The notes below the pieces were generated by a model that saw only the letters and a program-made list of their open reading frames with translations, was not told the DNA's origin and did not search any database. Below, piece after piece: positions 29,337 to 38,019 of a stretch of DNA of 64,000 nt (positions are counted from its first letter, which is position 1; every line of letters begins with the position of its first letter). Position numbers and translations under genes: made by a program. Origin of the DNA: Corallococcus sp. EGB (lineage in GTDB: Bacteria; Myxococcota; Myxococcia; Myxococcales; Myxococcaceae); assembly GCF_019968905.1 (NCBI RefSeq), contig NZ_CP079946.1:3720001-3784000 (forward strand). Reading direction: 5' to 3'.

Positions 29337-29453
29337 ATGAAGGTTCGGGCGTCCGTCAAGAAGATCTGCGACAAGTGCAAGGTTGTTCGCCGCAAGGGCA
29401 TCGTGCGCATCATCTGCGCCTCCAACCCCCGGCACAAGCAGCGCCAGGGCTAA
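29337..29453 (+). CDS. rpmJ: 50S ribosomal protein L36
   Basis: A 38-residue protein starting [20 protein letters not shown]. It is the zinc-binding form with CDKC, a later Cys in IICASNP and a His in PRHKQRQG. Located between infA and rpsM as expected. Confidence 0.95.
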   Translation: MKVRASVKKICDKCKVVRRKGIVRIICASNPRHKQRQG

Positions 29454-29508
29454 GAGTCCCTCGGGGACTCTTGCCTCAGACCAACTCCACAACGAAGGAA
29501 GACCGAAG

Positions 29509-29892
29509 ATGGCTCGTATCGCCGGCATCGATCTGCCGCCCAACAAGCGCGCGGTGATCTCGCTTCAGTATATCTACGGGATCGGTAACAAGACCGCGCA
29601 CGACATCATCACCGAGGCGGGCATCGATCTCACCACCCGGACCAAGGACCTCACCGAGGACCAGGCTCGAAAGATCCGCGAGATCATCGAGGCCAAGTAC
29701 AAGGTCGAGGGTGACCTCCGGCGTGAAGTGACCATGAACATCAAGCGGCTGATGGACCTGGGGTGCTACCGGGGTCTGCGTCACCGCAAGGGTCTTCCGG
29801 TCCGCGGCCAGCGCACCCACACCAACGCGCGTACCCGCAAGGGCCCCAAGCGCGGCATCGTTCGCGCGAAGCCGGCCGCTCCGGCCCGCTAA
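29509..29892 (+). CDS. rpsM: 30S ribosomal protein S13
   Basis: 30S head protein bridging to the 50S subunit, 127 residues from ATG 29509 ([16 protein letters not shown]). Contains [14 protein letters not shown] and the [17 protein letters not shown] tail. In-frame starts further upstream overlap rpmJ and are rejected. Confidence 0.97.
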   Translation: MARIAGIDLPPNKRAVISLQYIYGIGNKTAHDIITEAGIDLTTRTKDLTEDQARKIREIIEAKYKVEGDLRREVTMNIKRLMDLGCYRGLRHRKGLPVRGQRTHTNARTRKGPKRGIVRAKPAAPAR

Positions 29893-29967
29893 ACCCTCTG
29901 GCGCCTGCAGCCTCGCCCCAGGTGAGGCGCGGGCGTTGATCACCTACTCCCAGGAGCAGCGATTCAC

Positions 29968-30408
29968 ATGGCTGACGAGATCAATACCGCCGCCGCGCCG
30001 GCCGGTGCCGAGGGTGGCGAGACCCCTGCGGCGAAGAAGAGCAAGCGCAAGGGCAAGAAGAACATCCTCAACGGCGTGGTCCACATCCAGTCCACGTTCA
30101 ACAACACCATCATCACGATCACGGACGTGTCCGGGAACGTGATCTCCTGGTCGTCGGCCGGGGCGCGCGGCTTCAAGGGCAGCCGCAAGTCCACGCCGTT
30201 CGCGGCGCAGGTGGCCGCTGGCGACGCCGCGGCGAAGGCGATGGAGCACGGCCTGAAGAGCGTGACGGTGTTCGTGAAGGGCCCGGGCGCGGGCCGTGAG
30301 TCGGCGCTGCGCGCGCTGGCCGCCGCCGGCCTGAAGATCAGCCTCATCCGCGACGTGACGCCCATCCCGCACAACGGCTGCCGTCAGCCCAAGCGCCGCC
30401 GCGTCTAA
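29968..30408 (+). CDS. rpsK: 30S ribosomal protein S11
   Basis: Platform protein of 146 residues. The first about 25 residues ([20 protein letters not shown] and on) are an acidic/Ala extension relative to the usual 125-130-residue form. The core [18 protein letters not shown] and the [19 protein letters not shown] end are invariant. Confidence 0.97.
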   Translation: MADEINTAAAPAGAEGGETPAAKKSKRKGKKNILNGVVHIQSTFNNTIITITDVSGNVISWSSAGARGFKGSRKSTPFAAQVAAGDAAAKAMEHGLKSVTVFVKGPGAGRESALRALAAAGLKISLIRDVTPIPHNGCRQPKRRRV

Positions 30409-30476
30409 TTACCGCTTCGGGCCGGGGACCTGCCTCGCGGCGGGCCCGGCTCCAGACCATCTGCAAGGAGATTTCC

Positions 30477-31103
30477 GTGGCTCGTTATACCGCGAGCGCC
30501 TGCCGTATCTGCCGGCGCGAGAACCTGAAGATGTACCTCAAGGGCGACCGTTGCTATACGGACAAGTGCGCCATCGAGCGCCGCCCCTATCCCCCCGGTC
30601 AGCACGGCCAGGGCCGCGTGAAGTTCTCCGGCTACGGCGTGCAGCTGCGCGAGAAGCAGAAGGTCAAGCGCATGTACGGCCTGCTCGAGAACCAGTTCCG
30701 CGGGTACTACCACCGCGCGTCCGCGGCCAAGGGCAAGACGGGTGAGAACCTGCTGCAGCAGCTGGAGCTCCGCCTGGACAACGTGGTGTTCCGCATGGGC
30801 TTCGCGGACACGCGCAACGAGGCGCGCCAGCTGGTCCGCCACGGTCACTTCCAGGTGAACGGCCGCCGGGTGAACATCCCGTCGTTCGCCGTGAAGCCGG
30901 GCAGCGCCGTGGAAGTCGCCGAGAAGAGCCGCAAGGTGCTCCGCATCTCCGAGGCGCTGGAGACGGTGGACCGCCGTGGCGTGCCGCAGTGGATCGACCT
31001 GGACAAGAAGGCGTTCAAGGGCACGGTCAAGACGGTCCCGAACCGTGAGGACCTGACGATGCCCATCCAGGAGCAGCTCATCGTCGAACTGTACTCGAAG
31101 TAA
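30477..31103 (+). CDS. rpsD: 30S ribosomal protein S4, zinc-binding form
   Basis: Assembly initiator of the 30S subunit, 208 residues. GTG start at 30477 after AAGGAG. A zinc site is suggested by CRICRRE and CYTDKC near the N-terminus; the S4 RNA-binding domain [20 protein letters not shown] follows. In E. coli S4 represses the alpha operon; hairpins follow this gene. Confidence 0.97.
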   Translation: MARYTASACRICRRENLKMYLKGDRCYTDKCAIERRPYPPGQHGQGRVKFSGYGVQLREKQKVKRMYGLLENQFRGYYHRASAAKGKTGENLLQQLELRLDNVVFRMGFADTRNEARQLVRHGHFQVNGRRVNIPSFAVKPGSAVEVAEKSRKVLRISEALETVDRRGVPQWIDLDKKAFKGTVKTVPNREDLTMPIQEQLIVELYSK

Positions 31104-31114
31104 GCAGGGGTGCC

Positions 31115-31175
31115 GGGCCCGCCTCCGGTGGGCCCCTCCCGCGGTGGACGCCCTGGTCGATGAGGCCGGGGCGTC
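31115..31175 (+). other. Two tandem hairpins between rpsD and rpoA
   Basis: Hairpin 1: GGGCCCGCC / GGTGGGCCC (31115-31123, 31127-31135) with a TCC loop. Hairpin 2: GACGCCCTGG / CCGGGGCGTC (31147-31156, 31166-31175). A T-containing stretch (GCTTTGTCG..CGTTT) follows. They lie in a 217-bp spacer and could attenuate or separate rpoA expression. Confidence 0.5.
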
Positions 31176-31320
31176 GTCGCTTTGTCGCCTGTCGTTTCAT
31201 CGCCTGGAGGGCGCGTCCTGCGCGCGCCGGGCGAGCTTGTTACGCAGTCCCCGCGTGCCCGTCCTCCCGTCACCCTGACGGGGAAGTCGGTGATGGCGCA
31301 CGACCAGAGGAGCAGTCCCC

Positions 31321-32343
31321 ATGGCCGACACGTTTGTTGCGAAGAACTGGCGCGACCTCATCAAGCCGCGCCGCATGGAAGTGGACCAGGACTCGCTGAG
31401 CCCCACGTACGGCAAGTTCGTGGCGGAGCCGCTGGAGCGCGGCTTCGGGACGACGCTGGGCAACTCGCTGCGGCGGGTGCTGCTGTCGTCGCTGCAGGGC
31501 GCGGCCATCACCTCCGTGAAGATTGAGGGCGTGGACCACGAGTTCACGACCATCCCCGAGGTGGCCGAGGACGTCACGGACGTCGTGTTGAACCTGAAGG
31601 AGGTCCTCCTCCGGATGCACACGAACGAGACGAAGACGCTTCGCATCGAGGTGGAGGGCCCCAAGGAAGTGAAGGCGGGCGACCTCATCGCGGACCAGGA
31701 TGTCGAAATCCTGAACCCGGGTCACCACATCTGCACCGTGTCCGAGGGTGGCAAGGTGCGCATGGAGCTGACGTGCCGCCGCGGCCGGGGCTACGTGCCG
31801 GCGTCCACCAACAAGGTGGCGGGCGCGCCCATCGGGACCATCCCCATCGACTCGCTCTTCTCGCCCATCCGCAAGGTGAACTACCAGGTCACCAACGCGC
31901 GCGTCGGTCAGGTCACGGACTACGACAAGCTGTCGCTCGAGGTCTGGACGGACGGCTCCGTGGTGCCGCAGGACGCGGTGGCGTACGCGGCGAAGATCAT
32001 CAAGGAGCAGCTCACGGTGTTCGTGAACTTCGACGAGACCGAGGAGCCGGTCGTCGCCGAGGCGCCGAAGGAAGAGGCCAAGCTCAACGAGAACCTGTTC
32101 CGCTCGGTGGACGAGCTGGAGCTGTCGGTGCGCTCGGCCAACTGCCTGCAGCAGGCGAACATCAAGACCATCGGTGACCTGGTTCAGCGCACCGAGGCGG
32201 AGATGCTCAAGACGAAGAACTTCGGCCGCAAGTCCCTGAAGGAGATCAAGGAGATCCTCGCGGAGATGGGCTTGTCGCTGGGCATGAAGCTGGAGAACTG
32301 GCCGCCGAAGAACGCGCCGGCTCCCGCGGCCCCCAAGGCCTGA
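31321..32343 (+). CDS. rpoA: RNA polymerase subunit alpha
   Basis: 340 residues. The N-terminal assembly domain (about 1-235) has [20 protein letters not shown] and VEGVDHEF-type signatures; after a linker the C-terminal domain (about 255-325) contains [20 protein letters not shown] and the [21 protein letters not shown]-element/activator contact helix. A Pro/Ala tail ends the protein. Confidence 0.97.
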   Translation: MADTFVAKNWRDLIKPRRMEVDQDSLSPTYGKFVAEPLERGFGTTLGNSLRRVLLSSLQGAAITSVKIEGVDHEFTTIPEVAEDVTDVVLNLKEVLLRMHTNETKTLRIEVEGPKEVKAGDLIADQDVEILNPGHHICTVSEGGKVRMELTCRRGRGYVPASTNKVAGAPIGTIPIDSLFSPIRKVNYQVTNARVGQVTDYDKLSLEVWTDGSVVPQDAVAYAAKIIKEQLTVFVNFDETEEPVVAEAPKEEAKLNENLFRSVDELELSVRSANCLQQANIKTIGDLVQRTEAEMLKTKNFGRKSLKEIKEILAEMGLSLGMKLENWPPKNAPAPAAPKA

Positions 32344-32414
32344 AGCGTCGTTGTTTCCTGAAGCGCCTGCCTCCGCTCCCCACCGACACGGCTTCACGGT
32401 GGCGCGAAGGCAGG

Positions 32415-32468
32415 GGGCCCTGGTACACAGGGCCCGATTCAACGACGGCCCTTTGTGTCAGGGCCGTC
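32415..32468 (+). other. Two tandem hairpins between rpoA and rplQ
   Basis: GGGCCCTG / CAGGGCCC (32415-32422, 32428-32435) and GACGGCCCT / AGGGCCGTC (32444-32452, 32460-32468), both perfect. The second has a T-rich loop and is followed by CTTCCC, not a T-tract. The 192-bp spacer is long for this pair of genes. Confidence 0.5.
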
Positions 32469-32535
32469 CTTCCCACCCGGTACCTGATACGGCCGGAGTG
32501 GTGGGGTTCTCACGAAGAGGCCCCGGAGCACGCGC

Positions 32536-32955
32536 ATGCGTCATAAGGTCGGACAGAGGAAGCTGCACCGCACCACGAGCCACCGTCTCGCGATGCTGAA
32601 CAACATGGTCACGTCGCTGCTGGAGCACGGGGCCATCCGCACCACCGTTCCCAAGGCGAAGGAAGTCCGGCCGCTGGCGGAGCGCATCATCACGCTCGCC
32701 AAGCGCGGTGGGCTCTCCAACGTGCGCCTTGCCGCCCGCACCGTGAAGGACCGCGCGGTCCTCCAGAAGGTGTTCAGCGAGTACAAGGAGCGTTACGCCT
32801 CCCGTCCGGGTGGCTACACCCGCATCGTGCGCCTGGGCTTCCGCCGGGGCGACGCCGCGGAGATGGCCCTCATCGAGCTGGTGGACCGTCCCGCGAAGGC
32901 TCCGGCCGCCGCCGAGACGACCGAGGCTCCCGCCGAGGCGAAGTCCGAGGGTTGA
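32536..32955 (+). CDS. rplQ: 50S ribosomal protein L17
   Basis: Tunnel-exit protein, 139 residues. Starts [40 protein letters not shown] and [20 protein letters not shown] are present. An Ala/Glu/Pro-rich tail of about 20 residues extends the normal end. Last gene of the cluster. Confidence 0.97.
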   Translation: MRHKVGQRKLHRTTSHRLAMLNNMVTSLLEHGAIRTTVPKAKEVRPLAERIITLAKRGGLSNVRLAARTVKDRAVLQKVFSEYKERYASRPGGYTRIVRLGFRRGDAAEMALIELVDRPAKAPAAAETTEAPAEAKSEG

Positions 32956-33014
32956 GCCGTTCCCCGCATCCGGGCTTCACGTGAGTGAGGCCCGGACGGG
33001 CTGAAGAAGCACCC

Positions 33015-33053
33015 AGGGCGCCTTCCTGCTTCAGGAGGGCGCCCTTCGTGTTT
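33015..33053 (+). terminator. Terminator of the ribosomal supercluster
   Basis: A 14-bp stem AGGGCGCCTTCCTG / CAGGAGGGCGCCCT (33015-33028, 33032-33045; one T-G pair) with a CTT loop and a TTCGTGTTT tail, 60 bp after rplQ. It lies between convergent genes and could serve both. Confidence 0.75.
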
Positions 33054-33082
33054 CCAGTGACTGGAAGCGCGCCTCGCGACGG

Positions 33083-33739
33083 CTACTTCTTCGGTTCGAG
33101 GAGGCGCTTCCACTCCTCCTGGAGGGAGGGCGTGAGGTCGGCGCTGTCGTCCGCGCTCTTCATCTTCAGCGCCTGGAATCGGAGGTCCGCCGGCGCGGCG
33201 CCGCCGTTCTTCCCCAGCAGCTGCTTGGGCGTGATGGTGACGAAGTTGCCGGGCTGCACCTCCGCCACCACGGCCTTGTACTCGTTGTTCACGGTGATGA
33301 TGACGTCGCGCCAGACGTCCTTGCTCTCGTTCCAGATGGTGACGGAGGGCCGGTCCAGCTTGTCGCTGAGCACCAGGCGCGCGTCCATGTCACCCGTGTC
33401 CAGCGACCTGCCCGGGCACGCGATGCCGAGGCTGGCGACGGACAGGACGAGCCAGCCCGCGACGATGCCGGCCTTGTACTTGAAGAAGCGGTCACTCGCG
33501 CGGAAGTCCGCGAGCTGCTCCTTGAGGATGGAGAAGGCGTTGAGGAGGACGTTGGACGTCTCCGCGGCCACGCGCTTGCCCAGCGGGCCCTCCGTCTTGG
33601 GCTTCTCCAGCGGGGCCGTGCGCGCGGCGCTCACGGCGCGCATACCGGGGCTGGTGGCGGCTCGGGGCTGGGGGCCGGGGTTGGAGGGCGTCCGGGGCGC
33701 CGGGGGGCTGGGAGGGGCGGGTTTGCGCGCGTCGCTCAT
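33083..33739 (-). CDS. Hypothetical single-pass membrane protein
   Basis: 218 residues with a Pro/Ala-rich cytosolic N-terminus (1-60), a helix rich in ILKEQLADFRASDRFF, one membrane segment (about 91-109, GIVAGWLVLSVASLGIA) and an extracytoplasmic beta-rich domain that contains SVTIWNESKDVWRDVIITVN, compatible with an immunoglobulin-like or FixG-like fold. No known family recognised. Convergent with rplQ and 37 bp downstream of the TPR lipoprotein gene region's end, on the same strand. Confidence 0.65.
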   Translation of the reverse strand: MSDARKPAPPSPPAPRTPSNPGPQPRAATSPGMRAVSAARTAPLEKPKTEGPLGKRVAAETSNVLLNAFSILKEQLADFRASDRFFKYKAGIVAGWLVLSVASLGIACPGRSLDTGDMDARLVLSDKLDRPSVTIWNESKDVWRDVIITVNNEYKAVVAEVQPGNFVTITPKQLLGKNGGAAPADLRFQALKMKSADDSADLTPSLQEEWKRLLEPKK

Positions 33740-33776
33740 CAGGAGGCGGAGTGTAGAAGGCGCGGTGCGCCGGTGG

Positions 33777-35153
33777 CTACTGGCCCTTGAGCACCTGCAG
33801 GGCCTTGCTGGCCACCGCGTTGTCGGGCTGGGTCTCCAGCACCTTCCCCAGCCAGCGCTCTGCCTCGCTCGCGGCCTTCTGGCGGTCCTCGGGGCGGCGG
33901 GCCTTCTGGGCCTCGTCCGTGTAGAGCAGGCCCAGGCGCAGGGCGAACTCGGTGTTCTCCGGGTCCTTGTCCGCCACGACCTTCAGCTCCCGCTGCGCGG
34001 CCGTGTAGTCACCCTCCAACTGGTACACGAGCGACAGCTTGCCGCGGGCGGGCACTGAGTCCGGGGTCAGCGTCACCGCCACCTGGAAGGCCTCCTTCGC
34101 GGTGGCCAGGTCGCGCGCCTCCAGGCGCAGGTCGCCCAGGCGGAACCAGGCCAGGTCGAGCAGCGGGTTGAGCGCCACGGCCTTCTCGAAGGCGGTGCGG
34201 GCCGCGTCCGTGCGCTGGCGCGACAGGTACAGCTCTCCCAGGTAGAGCTGGTTCTTGCCGTCCTGGGGGGCGTGCTCGATGGCCTGCTTGAATTCATCCA
34301 CGGCGCGGCCGGCGTCATCCAGGCGCTGATAGGCCAGCCCCAGGAGCGCGTGCACCACGGCCAGGTCCGGGTAGTCGTGGAGGATCTCCTCGAAGGCGAT
34401 GAGGGCGTGCTGGGGCGCGTCCAGCTCGTGCAGGTAGCGCATGCCCTCCTCGAGCTTCCCCTCCGCCGCCTTGGGGAAGTTCTGGAACGGATCCGCCAGC
34501 TGGTTCATCAGCGCCCGCGCGGTGGCGACCTCCGCGGGGGTGGGGGTGCCTCGCACGACGGTGCCCAGGGCCTCCACCGCGCCCGCGGTGTCCCCCGTGC
34601 GGGCCAGGGCCTTGGCCAGGGGCAGCTTCCAGCCCGCGCGCTCCGGAGCCAGCTCCACGGCCTTGCGCAGCGGTCCCAGCGCGGCGGCGTACTGCTCCGA
34701 CTCCAGGCGCGCGACGCCCAGGCGGTAGTGGAACTCCGCGGTGGGGGGGGACAGCGCGATGGCGCGCTCGAAGGCGGCCACGGTGGGGGCGCCCGCGTCC
34801 CGGGCGCGCGAGAAGAGGGTCAGGCCCAGCATGTACTGGTCCACCGCGCGCTCGTTCTTCGCGATGGCCTGGCGCAGCTCCTCCGCCCAGGCGTCCGCGT
34901 GGCCCGCCTTCACCTGGGCCTCGGTGAGGGCGCGCGCCACGTCCACGTCGTCGGGCGTGCGCGCGTGCAGCTCGCGCAGCAGCTTCACCGCCTCTTCAGG
35001 CTTGTTGCCGTCCAGGTAGGCCCGCGCCTGGGCCTGGGGGGAGGGCGCGGGGCCCTGGGCCTGGCCGTGGCCACAGGCGGTGGTGAACAGCCCCAGCCCC
35101 AGGAGGGCGGCGGGCCAGCGGAGCGTGCGGGAGCGGTGGGAGGTCGAGTGCAC
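33777..35153 (-). CDS. TPR-repeat lipoprotein
   Basis: About 458 residues. The GTG at 35153 gives MHSTSHRSRTLRWPAALLGL with a lipobox ending TTAC (LFTTAC), so the protein is probably an outer- or inner-membrane lipoprotein. The rest is a solenoid of tetratricopeptide repeats, for instance AVDEFKQAIEHAPQDGKNQL and AFEKAVALNPLLDLAWFRLG. TPR lipoproteins act as scaffolds in envelope assembly; the partner is unknown. It starts 7 bp after the plsC stop, suggesting cotranscription. Confidence 0.75.
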   Translation of the reverse strand: MHSTSHRSRTLRWPAALLGLGLFTTACGHGQAQGPAPSPQAQARAYLDGNKPEEAVKLLRELHARTPDDVDVARALTEAQVKAGHADAWAEELRQAIAKNERAVDQYMLGLTLFSRARDAGAPTVAAFERAIALSPPTAEFHYRLGVARLESEQYAAALGPLRKAVELAPERAGWKLPLAKALARTGDTAGAVEALGTVVRGTPTPAEVATARALMNQLADPFQNFPKAAEGKLEEGMRYLHELDAPQHALIAFEEILHDYPDLAVVHALLGLAYQRLDDAGRAVDEFKQAIEHAPQDGKNQLYLGELYLSRQRTDAARTAFEKAVALNPLLDLAWFRLGDLRLEARDLATAKEAFQVAVTLTPDSVPARGKLSLVYQLEGDYTAAQRELKVVADKDPENTEFALRLGLLYTDEAQKARRPEDRQKAASEAERWLGKVLETQPDNAVASKALQVLKGQ

Positions 35154-35160
35154 GGGGAGC

Positions 35161-35955
35161 TCAGGAGGCCTGGGAAGTGGAGGCAAGCTGCGCGACGCCC
35201 TCGCGGTTCGGCGGGGCGACGGCCGTGTCGGGGTCACCGCCCTTGCCGCCCAGCGACAGGCTGTCGGTGATGATCTGCGCGCGCACGGCGCGGGCCAGGC
35301 CCTCGCGGTCGTTGTCCGCGAAGCCGGTGGTGTCGATGGGGCGGCCAATCTTCACGCGCACCACGCCCGGCCGGATGTCCCACGAGTTCTTGGGCATGAT
35401 GTTGTCGGTGCCCTCGATGGTGACGGGGCAGATGGGCACGCGGGCCTTGAGCGCGAGCGCGAAGGGGCCCTTCTTGAACGGCAGCACGCGGCCATCCTGG
35501 GAGCGGGTGCCCTCTGGGTACAGGAAGATGCTGGTGCCGGCGCGGATCTTCCGGGCGGCCTTCTCCAGGGACGCGATGGCGGACGAGCGGTCCCCCCGGT
35601 CGATGAAGATGTGCCCCGCCAGCCACAGGTACCAGCCGATGAGGGGCACGAAGCGCAGCTGCGACTTGGCGACGAAGCGGAAGTCCACCGGCACGGACAC
35701 GAAGTGCGCCGGGATGTCGAGCGTGGACAGGTGGTTGCCCACGTAGATGGTGGGCCGCTTCGGGTCCACGTTCTCCTGGCCGATGACCTCCAGCTTCGCG
35801 CCGCCAGCCCAGAGCAGCACGGGCGACCAGAACTTCCGGACGAACCACACCGAGCGCGACGGGTTGAGCGTCACCAGCATCGTGAGGCAGGCCAGCGGGA
35901 AGCAGACGATGGACCACACCGTGACCACGAGGATGCACCACAGCTTGCGCAGCAT
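35161..35955 (-). CDS. 1-acyl-sn-glycerol-3-phosphate acyltransferase (PlsC family)
   Basis: 264 residues, likely adding the second acyl chain to lysophosphatidate. An N-terminal membrane segment (about 4-28) precedes motif I NHLSTLD (HX4D), motif II near FIDRGDRSSA, motif III PEGTRS and motif IV PICPVTIEG. Family-typical length. The C-terminal about 25 residues are Gly/Pro/Ala-rich. Several PlsC-type genes usually exist in myxobacteria, so the substrate is not certain. Confidence 0.85.
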   Translation of the reverse strand: MLRKLWCILVVTVWSIVCFPLACLTMLVTLNPSRSVWFVRKFWSPVLLWAGGAKLEVIGQENVDPKRPTIYVGNHLSTLDIPAHFVSVPVDFRFVAKSQLRFVPLIGWYLWLAGHIFIDRGDRSSAIASLEKAARKIRAGTSIFLYPEGTRSQDGRVLPFKKGPFALALKARVPICPVTIEGTDNIMPKNSWDIRPGVVRVKIGRPIDTTGFADNDREGLARAVRAQIITDSLSLGGKGGDPDTAVAPPNREGVAQLASTSQAS

Positions 35956-36166
35956 GCGTCGCCTTTCCTTCTACCGCAGGGCCTGAGCGCCGGTAGGACC
36001 CCGGGGGTGCCGCTCACCCGACGTGCAGGCAGGCGGAGCGGCTTGGGCGCCGGCTCGGGCTCCTGGGCGTGCGGAACGGGGCGGGGGCATGCACTTTATC
36101 TACCATGGCTCCTCTCGCCATTGTTTCTGGTGAATGCCGCTCGCCGGGGTTACAAGCAAGGGTGGC

Positions 36167-36781
36167 GTGGCCAGGAAAAAGTTCATCGCCATCGCGGGCA
36201 ACATCGGGGCCGGAAAGACGGAGCTCACGTCCTTCCTGTGCCGGAAGTACGGCCTCACGCCGTCCTTCGAGCCCAATGACCAGAACCCCTACCTCGCGGA
36301 CTTCTACAAGGACATGAAGACGTGGGCGTTCCGCTCGCAGCTCTTCTTCCTGACGCACAAGTTCCGCCTGCACCGGGAGCTGGAGCGTACGCCCGGCACC
36401 GTGCTCCAGGACCGGACGCTCTACGAGGACGCGGAAATCTTCGCCAAGAACCTCCACCGGCAGCGGCTCATCGACAAGCGCGACTGGGGAACGTACTGGG
36501 AGCTGTACCAGACCATCTCCCAGGCGCTCCGGCCGCCGGACCTGATGATCTACCTGCGCTGCCCGGTGGCCACGCTGAAGGAGCGCATCCGGCTGCGCGG
36601 GCGGGCCATGGAGAAGGACATCCCGACCCCCTACCTGAAGCGCCTCAACGCCCTCTACGAGGAATGGTTCGAGGGCTACTCGCTGTCGCCGGTGCTGGTG
36701 CTGGGGACGGACAAGCTGGACTACCTCACCAACCTGGTGGACCGCGTGGACCTCTTCCGACAGATCGAGAAGCACCTGTGA
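36167..36781 (+). CDS. Deoxynucleoside kinase family protein
   Basis: About 204 residues, phosphorylating deoxynucleosides for salvage. P-loop AIAGNIGAGKTEL, the substrate-site motif FEPNDQNPYL and the ERS-like DRTLYEDAEIF, and the LID Arg cluster KERIRLRGRAMEK are visible. I prefer GTG 36167 (MARKKFIAIAGN, family-typical) to ATG 36134, which would add 11 residues; neither has a clear site. It overlaps the downstream gene by 4 bp (GTGA). Confidence 0.82.
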   Translation: MARKKFIAIAGNIGAGKTELTSFLCRKYGLTPSFEPNDQNPYLADFYKDMKTWAFRSQLFFLTHKFRLHRELERTPGTVLQDRTLYEDAEIFAKNLHRQRLIDKRDWGTYWELYQTISQALRPPDLMIYLRCPVATLKERIRLRGRAMEKDIPTPYLKRLNALYEEWFEGYSLSPVLVLGTDKLDYLTNLVDRVDLFRQIEKHL

Positions 36782-37953
36782 AGGAGGTCTACGTCCTGGC
36801 CACCGAGCACCCCGCGCCGCCGGCCCTGGACGCGCTGCGCGCGGCGTTCGCGACGGACGAGGTGGAGTTCGTCCCGCACGAGGGCGACTGGGGCTTCACC
36901 GTGCGGGCGGACGGTTCGGAGGTGAAGGTGGTGCTCAAGCCCCTGAGCGACGGCCGTCCGCGCGTCACCCAGGAGCTGTTCAGCGGCAGCCCGGATGCCT
37001 TCGCGCGCGTGGAGCGTTCCCAGGCCTGCTACGCGTTCCTCCTGGAGCCGGGCGGTCCGCAGCCCACGCTGCCCGTCTTCGAGGCGCTGTGGACCGTGCG
37101 CACGCTCATGGAGCAGGTGCAGGGCGTGCTCGTGGACCTGACGGCGTTCAAGCTGCACGAGCCCGAGGACGTGGTCGAGATCACGGAGCTGGACTTCGAC
37201 ATCCGCGACCACGTGCACCTGCACGCCTTGGAGCTGGCGGAGGGGGACACGCCGCTGTGGGTGCACTCGCACGGGATGGAGAAGTTCGGCGCGCGGGACG
37301 TGGAGATCTTCCACCTGGGGGAGAACGACCTGCTGGCCGCGGAGAGCTTCCTCCACGAGCTGTGCACGGACCTGGCGTTCGCGCAGGGGCCGGCGCTGCG
37401 CTCGGAGGTGGCCACCAGCGAGGGCCAGAGCTTCACCCTGGTGCCGTCGGAGGAGGCCCGCGCGAACCTGCTGGGCGTGCCGCTGGACGCCTTCGAGGGC
37501 CACGAGGGGCTGTTCCTCACGGTGGTGTCGCCGCTGGGCCGGCACAACACGGCGGAGCTCCTGGCGACGTACCGGGAGCGCTTCGCCAAGGAGCCGGCCG
37601 AGCAGACCCAGGCCATGCATGAAGAGGCGCAGGCGCTGTTGCCCGCGTTCTTGGCGCGCTTCCAGCGCAAGGGGTTGATGGAGCCCCTCACGTTCCTGGT
37701 GCGGGCTCCCTTCGAGACGCACCCGGAGGGTGAGGTGGTGGTGGAGAACCTCTGGCTGGAGGCGGTGACCCGGGACGAGGGCTCCGTCGTGGGCCGGCTG
37801 GTGGATGGCGCGGTGCACACCACGGAGTGGCGCAAGGGGGCCCACGTGGAGGTGGAGGAGAAGCAGATCAACGCCCTGGCCATCGCCCGGGAGGGCCGCG
37901 CGCTCAACGAGTCCGAGCTGAGGGCTCTTTTGAACGCCGAACGCCCGATGTAG
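36778..37953 (+). CDS. DUF4026/DUF2314 domain protein
   Basis: 391 residues from GTG 36778, overlapping the kinase stop. The C-terminal about 90 residues (VVVENLWLEAVTRDEGSVVG, then a WRKGAHVEVEEKQINALAI segment) fit DUF2314, and the preceding part resembles DUF4026, both of unknown function. No signal peptide or membrane segment. Overlap with the kinase gene suggests coupled expression, but no biochemical link is known. Confidence 0.65.
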   Translation: MKEVYVLATEHPAPPALDALRAAFATDEVEFVPHEGDWGFTVRADGSEVKVVLKPLSDGRPRVTQELFSGSPDAFARVERSQACYAFLLEPGGPQPTLPVFEALWTVRTLMEQVQGVLVDLTAFKLHEPEDVVEITELDFDIRDHVHLHALELAEGDTPLWVHSHGMEKFGARDVEIFHLGENDLLAAESFLHELCTDLAFAQGPALRSEVATSEGQSFTLVPSEEARANLLGVPLDAFEGHEGLFLTVVSPLGRHNTAELLATYRERFAKEPAEQTQAMHEEAQALLPAFLARFQRKGLMEPLTFLVRAPFETHPEGEVVVENLWLEAVTRDEGSVVGRLVDGAVHTTEWRKGAHVEVEEKQINALAIAREGRALNESELRALLNAERPM

Positions 37954-38019
37954 CGCCGCGCGTCCAACCCGACGCGTCTTGCGGGCGCCCCTCGGGGCAC
38001 TGGTAGGCTCCCCGTCCGC

